A stretch of 64,000 nt of DNA from Bosea sp. (in: a-proteobacteria). Its GTDB lineage: Bacteria; Pseudomonadota; Alphaproteobacteria; Rhizobiales; Beijerinckiaceae. Below are positions 28,024 to 34,924 of the stretch, in pieces. Location of the stretch: positions 2,666,501 to 2,730,500 of the forward strand of contig NZ_JAMLIX010000001.1 of the NCBI RefSeq assembly GCF_023953965.1, given 5' to 3'. Under the pieces are notes generated by a model, which was not told the origin of the DNA, ran no database searches, and saw nothing but the letters and a program-made list of their open reading frames with translations. The stretch's first letter is position 1. Every line of letters starts with the position of its first letter. Both the position numbers and the translations under genes were made by a program.

Positions 28024-29127
28024 ATGACCGCTTCCCGCCCCGTTCCCCGCCCCGGCGTCCTCGACATCGAGGCTTATGTTCCCGGCAAATCCGCCGCGCC
28101 CGCCGGCGTGAAGCTCCACAAGCTCTCCTCCAACGAGACCCCGCTCGGCCCGAGCCCGAAGGCCGTCGCGGCTTACGGCACCGTCGCCGGCAAGCTCGAG
28201 CTCTATCCGGACGGCTCCTCCACCAAGCTGCGCAGCGCCATCGCCGCCCGCTACGGGCTCGACCCCGCCCGCATTCTCTGCGGCACCGGCTCGGACGAGT
28301 TGCTCCAGCTCGTCACCAAGGCCTATCTCGGCGACGGCGACGAAGGCGTCTTCACCGAGCATGGCTTCCTGGTCTACCGCATCGCGATCCTCGCCGCCGG
28401 CGGCAAGCCGGTCGTCGTCAGGGAGAAGAACCTGACCGCCGATGTCGACGCCATCCTCGCCGCGGTGACGCCGAGGACGAAGATCATCTTCCTCGCCAAC
28501 CCCAACAACCCGACCGGCACCTATCTGCCCTTCGACGAGGTCAAGCGCCTGCATGCCGGCCTGCCCGGCAGCGTGCTGCTCGTGCTCGACGCAGCCTATG
28601 CCGAATATGTCCGCCGCAACGACTACGCCGCCGGCATCGAGCTCGTCGCCGAAGCTGAGAACGTCGTGATGACGCGCACCTTCTCGAAGATCTACGGCCT
28701 CGCCAATCTGCGCATCGGCTGGCTCTACGGGCCGGCTCCTATCGTCGACGCGCTCGAGCGCATCCGCGGCCCCTTCAACGTCAACGGCGCCGCGATCGAG
28801 GCCGGTGCCGCAGCCGTCGCCGACGAGGCCCATGTCGCGGCCGCGATCGAGCACAACGAGAAATGGCTGGCCTGGACCACAGCCGAGCTCACCAAGCTCG
28901 GGCTTTCCGTCACGCCCTCGGTCGGCAATTTCATCCTGATCCATTTCCCGAAAGAGCCCGGCCGGACGGCGAAGGAGGCCGACGCCTTTCTGACGCAGCG
29001 CGGCCTCATCCTGCGCGCGGTCGGCTCCTACGGCCTGCCCGACGCGCTGCGCATGACGATCGGCTCCGAGGAGGCGAATCGCCTCGTCGTTGCAGCCCTT
29101 GCCGATTTCCTGGCGGGCAGGCCATGA
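28024..29127 (+). CDS. hisC: Histidinol-phosphate/aromatic aminotransferase (HisC family)
   Basis: A 367-residue PLP-dependent fold type I aminotransferase of the HisC family. Features are KLSSNETPLGPSPKA, the phosphate-contacting FLANPNNPTGTYL at 156-168, and the Schiff-base lysine K222 in RTFSKIYGLANLRIGW. HisC proteins transaminate imidazole acetol phosphate in histidine synthesis, and many also accept aromatic 2-oxoacids. Placed between chorismate mutase and arogenate/prephenate dehydrogenase, with tyrC overlapping its stop by ATGA, this copy more likely acts on prephenate or aromatic oxoacids. The ATG at 28024 restores the family N-terminus; the frame to 27979 is extra. Confidence 0.93.
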   Translation: MTASRPVPRPGVLDIEAYVPGKSAAPAGVKLHKLSSNETPLGPSPKAVAAYGTVAGKLELYPDGSSTKLRSAIAARYGLDPARILCGTGSDELLQLVTKAYLGDGDEGVFTEHGFLVYRIAILAAGGKPVVVREKNLTADVDAILAAVTPRTKIIFLANPNNPTGTYLPFDEVKRLHAGLPGSVLLVLDAAYAEYVRRNDYAAGIELVAEAENVVMTRTFSKIYGLANLRIGWLYGPAPIVDALERIRGPFNVNGAAIEAGAAAVADEAHVAAAIEHNEKWLAWTTAELTKLGLSVTPSVGNFILIHFPKEPGRTAKEADAFLTQRGLILRAVGSYGLPDALRMTIGSEEANRLVVAALADFLAGRP

Positions 29128-30071
29128 CCGAGAGGCCGGAAAGCTTCGCGCCGCGCCGTTCCGAACCGGTCTTTGCCCGTCTCGCCATCATCGGCATCGG
29201 GCTGATCGGCTCCTCGATCGCGCGGGCGGCGAAGGAACTGAACCTCGCCGGCGCGATCGTGCTCAGCGATCGCGACGAGGCGGTGCGCCGGCGGGCGCGC
29301 GAGCTCGGCCTCGGCCATGCGGTGGCGGAGACGGCCGCGGAAGCGGTGCGCGATGCCGACCATGTCGTGCTCTGTGTGCCGGTCGGTGCCTGCGGCCCGG
29401 TCGCGGCCGAGATCGCGCCTGCGCTGAAGCCGGGCGCGATCCTCTCCGATGTCGGCTCGGTCAAGGGCGCGGTCATCGATGCGGTTTCGCCGCATCTGCC
29501 GCAGGGCGTCTCCTTCGTGCCGGCCCATCCGGTCGCGGGCACGGAGAATTCCGGCCCCGATGCCGGCTTCCCGAGCCTCTTCCTCAACCGCTGGTGCATA
29601 TTGACGCCGCCGGAGGGGACCGATCCGGCGGCGATCGCCCGGACGCGGCAGTTCTGGGAAGGCATGGGCGCGCTGGTCGAGGTGATGGGCGCCGAGCACC
29701 ACGACCTGGTGCTGGCCGTCACCAGCCATCTGCCGCATCTGATCGCCTACAACATCGTCGGCACGGCGGAGGATCTGGAGGCGGTGACGCAGTCGGAGGT
29801 GATCAAGTTCTCGGCCGGCGGCTTCCGCGACTTCACCCGTATCGCGGCCTCCGACCCGACGATGTGGCGCGACGTCTTCCTGCACAACAAGGAGGCGGTT
29901 CTGGAGATGCTCGGCCGCTTCAACGAGGACCTGGCGCTGCTCACCCGCGCGATCCGCTACGGCGACGGCGAGACGCTGCACAGGCACTTCACCCGCACCC
30001 GCGCGATCCGCCGCGGCATCGTCGCGCTCGGCCAGGAGAAGCCCGAGACGGAGAAGCTGCGCAAGGATTGA
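29124..30071 (+). CDS. tyrC: Prephenate/arogenate dehydrogenase
   Basis: A 315-residue NAD(P)-dependent dehydrogenase of tyrosine synthesis that would decarboxylate arogenate or prephenate. The Rossmann motif is LAIIGIGLIGSSIARAA near residue 20. The substrate region contains SDVGSVKGAVIDAV, the active-site histidine in VPAHPVAGTENSGPDAG near residue 135, and SHLPHLIAYNIV. A helical C-terminal dimerisation domain follows. The start ATG at 29124 overlaps the hisC TGA, showing translational coupling. Because the aminotransferase comes first in the cluster, arogenate is the more likely substrate. Confidence 0.92.
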   Translation: MTERPESFAPRRSEPVFARLAIIGIGLIGSSIARAAKELNLAGAIVLSDRDEAVRRRARELGLGHAVAETAAEAVRDADHVVLCVPVGACGPVAAEIAPALKPGAILSDVGSVKGAVIDAVSPHLPQGVSFVPAHPVAGTENSGPDAGFPSLFLNRWCILTPPEGTDPAAIARTRQFWEGMGALVEVMGAEHHDLVLAVTSHLPHLIAYNIVGTAEDLEAVTQSEVIKFSAGGFRDFTRIAASDPTMWRDVFLHNKEAVLEMLGRFNEDLALLTRAIRYGDGETLHRHFTRTRAIRRGIVALGQEKPETEKLRKD

Positions 30072-30140
30072 AGCGCGGGCAGGCCTGGGCCCGGTTGCGG
30101 CTTGCCAAGCCATCCGCCGGCTGTTACAGCGCCAGCCGTC

Positions 30141-30216
30141 GCCGCAATAGCTCAGCTGGTAGAGCACCTCATTCGTAATGAGGGGGTCGGGGGTTCGAAT
30201 CCCTCTTGCGGCACCA
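30141..30216 (+). tRNA. tRNA-Thr (anticodon CGT)
   Basis: A complete cloverleaf of 76 bases. The acceptor arms are GCCGCAA (30141-30147) and TTGCGGC (30206-30212), followed by A73 and an encoded CCA. The anticodon arm CCTCA-TTCGTAA-TGAGG places CGT at positions 34-36, reading ACG threonine codons. The T arm contains GGTTCGAAT. A terminator lies 34 bases downstream. Confidence 0.97.
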
Positions 30217-30249
30217 TTTCCCCATTCGCCTAGGTTCGCTGACGTTCAT

Positions 30250-30275
30250 AAACCGGCCAAAACGGCCGGTTTTTT
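30250..30275 (+). terminator. Terminator after tRNA-Thr, shared with the MFS gene
   Basis: AAACCGGCC and GGCCGGTTT form a nine-base stem around an AAAAC loop, followed by a run of T. It is 34 bases past the tRNA end and about 78 bases before the 3' end of the convergent MFS gene, so it may act in both directions. Confidence 0.85.
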
Positions 30276-30352
30276 CGTGTTTGGTGTTCATTGGCGTTCG
30301 CGGGTGACCGTTGACAGCCGCGAGAAATGTTGGCCTCGAGAGCACGATCTCC

Positions 30353-31564
30353 TTACGCTGCGGCGGCCTGCATCGGCGCTCTTGCCGGGAACGGCCTGAA
30401 GGTGGCGAGGATCAGCGTCGCCGCCAGCCCCAGCCCCCAGGACGCGACATACATCGGCGCGTAGCTGCCGAAATTGTCGTAGACCAGCCCGCCGAGCACG
30501 GGCCCGGTCGACATGCCGAGGCTGCCGGCCATCGCGGTTCCGCCGATGATGGTGCCCATCATCCTGAGCGGAAAATTCTCGCGGATGATCACGGCGTAGA
30601 GCGGCATCGTGCCGGCATAGATGAAGCCGACCAGGACGGCCACGGCATAGAAGCCGCCGAGCTCGCCGACGAAGGCATAGGCGAGAACGCCGAAGGCCTG
30701 GGCGAGAAGGCCGGCCACGAGGATGCGCTGCGCGCCGAACCGGTCGCCCGCAAGGCCGAAGCCGAGGCGCCCGAACATGCCGGAGAGCCCTTCGATGCTG
30801 TAGATCGAGACGGCCGCGACCATCGGGATGCCGCAGGTCACGGCATAGGTCACGGTGTGGAAGATCGGCCCGGAATGGGTGGCGCAGCAGAAGAAATTCG
30901 CCAGCATCAGGGTGATGAACTGCGGCGAGCGCACCGCCTCGCCGACGCTCATGCCGGCTTCCGCCGCATCGTCCGAGGCCGCAGGCGCTGCCGCCTCCAG
31001 CACCGGCGGCCGGCGCACCAGGAGCGCCGCCGGGATCATCAGGACGGCCGCGATCCCGGCGAGGATCAGCATGGCGCCGCGCCAGTCGTGGCCGGTGACG
31101 AGCCAGGCCGCGAGCGGAGCCATGGTCATCGGCGCCATGCCCATGCCGGCCGAGACGAGCGAGACCGCGAGCCCCCGCCGCGTCTCGAACCAGCCGGTGA
31201 CGCAGGCCATCATCGGCGCGAAGACGGCGGCCGTCGCCGCCCCGACCAAGAGGCCGAACAGGAGCTGGAATGCGATCAGCGACTCCGCCCGGCTGGCGAG
31301 CGCGAGGCTTCCCGCCAGCACGACCGATCCGGTCAGGACCACGGGGCGCGGCCCGAACCTGTCGGAGAGGCCGCCCCAGACCATGCTGGCGGCCGCCATG
31401 GCGAGGAAGCCGATCGTCATGGCCGTGGAGATGCCGGTGACCGACCAGCCGGTCTCCTCGGCCATCGGCCGCAGGAAGATCGGCAGCGAGAACATCGCCC
31501 CGATCGCGACGCAGCCGATGAGCCCGCCGGCGGCGACGATCACCCAGCGATAGGGATGCTCCAT
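30353..31564 (-). CDS. MFS transporter
   Basis: A 403-residue inner-membrane transporter with about 12 hydrophobic segments and the major facilitator loop motif GGLSDRFGPRPVVLTGS between segments 2 and 3 (residues ~65-80), plus a related LAGDRFGAQRILV in the second half. The N-terminal MEHPYRWVIVAAGGLIGCVA resembles the oxalate/formate antiporter-like and monocarboxylate branch of the superfamily. The start at 31564 is supported by GAGGAG on the minus strand (31571-31576) six bases upstream. It lies 28 bases after the VOC gene on the same strand, so they may be co-transcribed. The substrate is unknown. Confidence 0.88.
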   Translation of the reverse strand: MEHPYRWVIVAAGGLIGCVAIGAMFSLPIFLRPMAEETGWSVTGISTAMTIGFLAMAAASMVWGGLSDRFGPRPVVLTGSVVLAGSLALASRAESLIAFQLLFGLLVGAATAAVFAPMMACVTGWFETRRGLAVSLVSAGMGMAPMTMAPLAAWLVTGHDWRGAMLILAGIAAVLMIPAALLVRRPPVLEAAAPAASDDAAEAGMSVGEAVRSPQFITLMLANFFCCATHSGPIFHTVTYAVTCGIPMVAAVSIYSIEGLSGMFGRLGFGLAGDRFGAQRILVAGLLAQAFGVLAYAFVGELGGFYAVAVLVGFIYAGTMPLYAVIIRENFPLRMMGTIIGGTAMAGSLGMSTGPVLGGLVYDNFGSYAPMYVASWGLGLAATLILATFRPFPARAPMQAAAA

Positions 31565-31592
31565 GCCGATCTCCTCACCCATGACGGATCGC

Positions 31593-32036
31593 TCAGCCCT
31601 GCGGCTTCCAGTCGCCCGAGGGAATGGTGTTGATCATCCAGGGGATGCCGAACTTGTCGACGAGCGAGCCGAAGCCCGGCGACCAGAAGGTCTCGCCGAA
31701 GGGCATCACCGCCCGGCCGCCGGCGGAGAGCTCATCGAACCAGCGCTGCGCCTGCGCCTTGTCGGTGCTGTGCAGGGTGACGTCGAAGCCGTTCTTCGGC
31801 TTGTCGATGTTGGGTGCCCAGGCAGCGTCCATGTCGGCACCCATCAGGGCCTGATCGCCGACCTCGAGCCAGCAATGCATCAGCCAGCTCTTGTACTTCT
31901 CGTCGGTGATCGGCATGTCGGGCGGGCCGTCGCCATAGGGGAACGCGGCCGTGATCTTGCCGCCGAGGACCTTTGCGTAGAATTCGAAAGCCTGACGGCA
32001 TTGCCCCTGGAAGCTCAGGCTGGTCACGATCTTCAT
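31593..32036 (-). CDS. VOC-family (PhnB-like glyoxalase fold) protein
   Basis: A 147-residue vicinal oxygen chelate protein of the PhnB-like branch. It shows SLSFQGQCRQAFEFYAKVLGG at the N-terminus, the HCWLEVGDQALMGAD strand-turn, and the C-terminal FWSPGFGSLVDKFGIPWMIN typical of this group. Such proteins are mostly of unknown catalytic role and include resistance- and detoxification-related members. It is divergent from a MarR-type regulator, with a palindromic site between them, and precedes the MFS gene on its own strand. Control by that MarR protein is likely. Confidence 0.87.
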   Translation of the reverse strand: MKIVTSLSFQGQCRQAFEFYAKVLGGKITAAFPYGDGPPDMPITDEKYKSWLMHCWLEVGDQALMGADMDAAWAPNIDKPKNGFDVTLHSTDKAQAQRWFDELSAGGRAVMPFGETFWSPGFGSLVDKFGIPWMINTIPSGDWKPQG

Positions 32037-32107
32037 GGTCGTCTCCTTTCCGAACGAAGCGCCGATGCGGAGCCGGGCGCGGTATCGATTGACGCTTCCC
32101 GAGTTTA

Positions 32108-32119
32108 GTTGATATCAAC
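32108..32119. promoter_or_regulatory. Candidate MarR operator in the VOC/MarR divergent region
   Basis: GTTGATATCAAC is a perfect 12-base palindrome in the 113-base gap between the VOC gene and the MarR gene. It lies in an AT-richer pocket (GTTGATATCAACGTATATC), 30 bases before the MarR start codon. MarR dimers commonly bind such symmetric AT-rich sites between their own gene and a divergent target. Confidence 0.5.
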
Positions 32120-32149
32120 GTATATCGACCCGAGCTGTCAACCCACCCG

Positions 32150-32593
32150 ATGCGCGCACCGCCCGAACTCACCTTCGAAACCACCCTGATGGTGCGCGAT
32201 GCCTGCCTGTGCCTTCATGCGCAACGGGCGGCGCGTGCGCTCGCGCGACGCTTCGATCTCGCGCTGAAGCCGGTCGGGATCAGCAGCGGCCAGTTCTCGC
32301 TCCTGATGTCGCTGAACCGCCCAGGGCCGCCGAGCCTCGGCAGCGTCGCCGACCTGCTGGCGATGGACAGGACGACGCTGACCGCGAACCTGAAGCCGCT
32401 GGAGCGGCGCGGCCTCGTCGGGACCAGTCATGACGAGGCCGACAGGCGGGTGCGCCTCCTCTCCCTGACGCCGGCCGGCAGGGCCGTGCTGGCGCAGGCG
32501 CTGCCGATCTGGACGCGGCTCCATACGGCCATCGAGGCCGAGTTGAAGGAGCCCGGTCAGTTGCGCTCCGATTTAGTCCTGCTGTCCCGATGA
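32150..32593 (+). CDS. MarR-family transcriptional regulator
   Basis: A 147-residue MarR-type winged-helix regulator. The DNA-binding part reads LGSVADLLAMDRTTLTANLKPLERRGLV near residues 62-90, followed by the wing DEADRRVRLLSLTPAGRAVL. The N-terminal helix contains a CLCLHAQRAARALARRFD stretch; its two cysteines (in DACLCLHA) could serve redox sensing, though this is conjecture. It is divergent from the VOC-MFS pair and probably represses it together with itself through the palindrome at 32108-32119. Confidence 0.88.
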   Translation: MRAPPELTFETTLMVRDACLCLHAQRAARALARRFDLALKPVGISSGQFSLLMSLNRPGPPSLGSVADLLAMDRTTLTANLKPLERRGLVGTSHDEADRRVRLLSLTPAGRAVLAQALPIWTRLHTAIEAELKEPGQLRSDLVLLSR

Positions 32594-32755
32594 GCGAATG
32601 TCTGCTCGCCGGCGTCGAGCCAATGTCAGGTCGCGGCGCTGAAGGCGAAGAGGCAGCCTTGCTTGAACATGTTCTCGCGCGTGCAAGACACAGCATTCCA
32701 GCGCTTTCAAATATTGGCACTCCGGACAGGGAGCGTCCTGGCTGAGTGCGGCTGT

Positions 32756-32779
32756 TGACATGTCAGATTTGACGTGCCA
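32756..32779. promoter_or_regulatory. Two candidate GntR-family operator sites upstream of ridA
   Basis: TGACATGTCA (32756-32765) is a perfect 10-base palindrome. TGACGTGCCA (32770-32779) is a close relative 14 bases further on. The first overlaps a TTGACA that could be a -35 element, 50 bases before the ridA start codon. Similar sequences recur between the GntR gene and the pseudogene at 33919-34014, so a common regulator is plausible. Confidence 0.45.
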
Positions 32780-32809
32780 ATCGAAGCCGACAGGCAAGGA
32801 GACCATGAC

Positions 32810-33160
32810 ATGTCGATCCGCAGAAGCGGCACCAACAAGCGTCTGAGCAAGCTCGTCGTCCATCGCGGCGTCGCTTATCTGGCCGGGCAGGTCGCCGACG
32901 ATCTGGGCGCCGATCTGGCCGGGCAGACCCAACAGATTCTCGCCAAGATCGATGCGCTCCTGGCCGAGGCCGGCACCGACAAGACGCGCATCCTGACGGC
33001 GCAGATCTGGCTGGCCTCGATGGCGGATGCGCCGAAGATGAACGTCGTCTGGGAAGCCTGGATGCCGGAAGGCGCGGCGCCCGCCCGCGCGACGGTCGGC
33101 GCCCCGCTGGCGACGGACCGGCACCTGATCGAGATCAAGGTCGTCGCCGCGATCGATTGA
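32810..33160 (+). CDS. RidA-family protein (YjgF/YER057c/UK114)
   Basis: A 116-residue RidA-fold protein from the ATG at 32810, which has AAGGAG (32796-32801) eight bases upstream. RidA proteins form trimers that hydrolyse reactive imines/enamines or serve catabolic steps. Visible family segments are VVHRGVAYLAGQVADDLGAD, ILTAQIWLASMADAPKMNVVWEAWMP, and ARATVGAPLATDRHLIEIKVVAA. The catalytic arginine expected near the C-terminal third sits in ARATVGA. It converges with the GntR gene 26 bases away, and the shared operator-like motifs suggest control by that regulator. The substrate is unknown; a role in amino-acid-derived imine clearance is likely. Confidence 0.88.
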   Translation: MSIRRSGTNKRLSKLVVHRGVAYLAGQVADDLGADLAGQTQQILAKIDALLAEAGTDKTRILTAQIWLASMADAPKMNVVWEAWMPEGAAPARATVGAPLATDRHLIEIKVVAAID

Positions 33161-33186
33161 GCGGGGCCTGCTTCGTTTCGGGCGCC

Positions 33187-33924
33187 TCAGCGAGAGACGG
33201 ACGCGCTGCGCAGCCTGTACCGCTCCGTTATCAGCTCGGGCGCGGAGGCGAAGACGGCCATGACGCGGTCCTGGCTGCGGTGGATGCCGTCCAGCGTCGT
33301 CTGATAGGCGGCGGCACGGTCACCGGCGACGAGCGCGGCGATCATCGGGCCGTGGCCATGCGACCAGTCCTCGGCGAGCTCGCGCTCGCTGGCGCTGAGA
33401 TAAAGGACGCGCAGCGATTCATCGTGCAGCTTCTCGACCGATCGGGCCAGGCGCGGGCTGCCGCAGGCCTGAGCGATGGTGACGTGGAAATCGTGGTTGG
33501 CCAGCAGGAAGCGGCGCTTGGCGGCGATGTCGGTGACGCGATAGGGCGCCCCGCAGATCTTGTTGAGCCGCCGCAGCTTCGCCTCGGGCACGTTGCCTGC
33601 CGCCCGGGCCGCCGATTCCGGCTCGACGAGCTTCCGCATCGCGAAGATGTCCACGATGTCCTCGATCGTGACCGGCGCCACGATATGGCCGCTGCGTGGG
33701 ATGCTCCTGACCCAGCCGTCCTGGCCGAGGCGGGAGAGGGCATGCCGGACAGGGGCCTTGCCGACCGAATAGCGGGCCGCGAGATAGCCTTCCGACAATT
33801 CGGTCCCCGGCGGGAGCTCGCAGGAGACGATCGCGAGCTTCAGCATCTCGTAGAGCTGATCCTTGAGCTGCCCTTCGCTCGCTTCCTGCAAAGCCTGTTC
33901 CCGCATGGTCGCGCCTCGTGACAT
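33187..33924 (-). CDS. GntR-family regulator (FadR/FCD subfamily)
   Basis: A 245-residue regulator with an N-terminal GntR winged helix (LYEMLKLAIVSCELPPGTELSE followed by YLAARYSVGKAPVRHALSRL at about residues 50-70). The C-terminal FCD helical effector domain contains a metal-binding-type segment LANHDFHVTIAQACGSPRL and later HGPMIAALVAGDRA. FCD regulators usually sense carboxylic acids. ATG codons at 33924 and 33906 are possible starts. It is convergent with ridA and divergent from a deletion-fused pseudogene, which may once have been its regulated operon. Confidence 0.9.
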   Translation of the reverse strand: MSRGATMREQALQEASEGQLKDQLYEMLKLAIVSCELPPGTELSEGYLAARYSVGKAPVRHALSRLGQDGWVRSIPRSGHIVAPVTIEDIVDIFAMRKLVEPESAARAAGNVPEAKLRRLNKICGAPYRVTDIAAKRRFLLANHDFHVTIAQACGSPRLARSVEKLHDESLRVLYLSASERELAEDWSHGHGPMIAALVAGDRAAAYQTTLDGIHRSQDRVMAVFASAPELITERYRLRSASVSR

Positions 33925-34014
33925 GACGCCAACATGTCGGATTTTTTCGCCGGATAATCCAGTCCCGCCGATTCGGGAAGGCCTATGCCCGCCTGTATGA
34001 CGGCAGACATGCCA
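33919..34014. promoter_or_regulatory. Candidate GntR operator sites between the GntR gene and the pseudogene
   Basis: Three sites resemble the TGACRTGYCA pattern found upstream of ridA: TGACATGACG (33919-33928, overlapping the GntR start codon), a CAACATGTCG core (33930-33939), and AGACATGCCA (34005-34014). ACATGTCGGATTT at 33932-33944 matches ACATGTCAGATTT at 32758-32770 with one difference. The arrangement suits autoregulation plus control of the old divergent operon. Confidence 0.4.
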
Positions 34015-34092
34015 ATCGGGCCGTGACAGGATCGGCCTTCATCTCGGCGGCGTTGCCCGGATCGTGCCGGCTCTCTGGAAGGTGGTGATTCG

Positions 34093-34724
34093 ATGGAGCT
34101 TCCCCAAACGCCGTCCCTGCGGCTGGACGGTCGGCTCGCTCTCGTGACGGGGGCGTCCTCGACGATTGCTACTTCATCCTGAAATGGGTGCATGAGGGGG
34201 CCAAGCGCTATTACATCGACGTCGATACCGACAGGGTCGCGGTCGCGGGCGAGAGCTGCGGCGGCGGGCTGACGGCGGCGGTCAGCCTGATGGCGCGCGA
34301 CCGCAACGGCCCGAAGATCGCGCTGCAGGTTCTGCTCTATCCCGGGCCGATGAACACCGACTACCAGACGGACAGCTACGTCCGGATCAACCACGACCCG
34401 CAGTTCAACGGCAAGGACCTGGAATTCATCATGGATTCCTACCTCGCCGGCGCCTCGCGGAGCGACCCCTACGCGGTGCCGCTCCAGGCTTCCGACTTCA
34501 GCCGCCTGCCGCCCGCCTTCATCCATGTGGCGGAGCTCGATCCGCTGTTCGACGAGGGCATCCTCTATGGCAAGAAGCTGCAGGAGGCCGGCGTCAAGGC
34601 GACCGTCAGGATCGCCCATAGGCTCGAGCACAGCTTCCCGCGCGCCGTCACCGTTTCTCCGGAAGCGCGCGAGGAGTGCCGTGTCCTCTACGAGGCCATC
34701 CGCGAGGGGCTGAACATCAAGTAG
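34093..34724 (+). pseudogene. Deletion fusion: SDR N-terminus joined to an alpha/beta hydrolase C-terminus
   Basis: The ATG at 34093 opens a short-chain dehydrogenase start (LRLDGRLALVTGASS, the first part of the TGxxxGxG motif). At about 34158 the sequence switches abruptly to the middle of an HSL-type alpha/beta hydrolase, out of frame with the SDR, which stops at 34180-34182. The hydrolase frame reads DDCYFILKWVHEGAKRYY, GESCGGG (nucleophile), ELDPLFDEG (acid) and RLEHSF (histidine), and ends at 34724. The N-terminal ~130 residues with the HGGG oxyanion motif are missing. A single deletion across two operon genes, possibly through a CTCG microhomology, explains it. A truncated product from the GTG at 34188 is possible but unlikely to be active. 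Confidence 0.85.
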
Positions 34725-34753
34725 CGCGCGGCGTGCGCCGCCGTCCCCGACAG

Positions 34754-34778
34754 CGAGGCAGGGCATCGCCCTGCCTCG
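34754..34778. terminator. Strong hairpin after the pseudogene
   Basis: CGAGGCAGGGC and GCCCTGCCTCG form an 11-base perfect stem around ATC, 30 bases past the hydrolase-fragment stop. There is only AAAT after it and no T run, so it is a weak case for an intrinsic terminator. It may be a transcript-stabilising stem. Confidence 0.45.
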
Positions 34779-34924
34779 AAATCCGCCCCCGGCGCGGCGG
34801 GAGCCGGGCCGGTGTCCGGCTTCATTAAGAGAAATTCACTTTCTCTCCCCGGCGCAGCATTCTAGAAGCAGCTCTGTCGCGCCGTGTTCCGCGGCCTTTC
34901 GATTCGGGGCTGGAGAAGAGCGGC

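Noticed and set aside
30178..30399. Plus-strand frame starting MRGSGVRIPLAAP at the tRNA-Thr 3' end
   Set aside because: Standard tRNA read-through artefact; no coding gene.
32594..32755. Minus-strand stretch ending FKQGCLFAFSAAT with a TGA at 32626-32628
   Set aside because: It reads like a natural C-terminus but is only about 26 codons after a stop and has no start signal; possibly a remnant, not enough to call.
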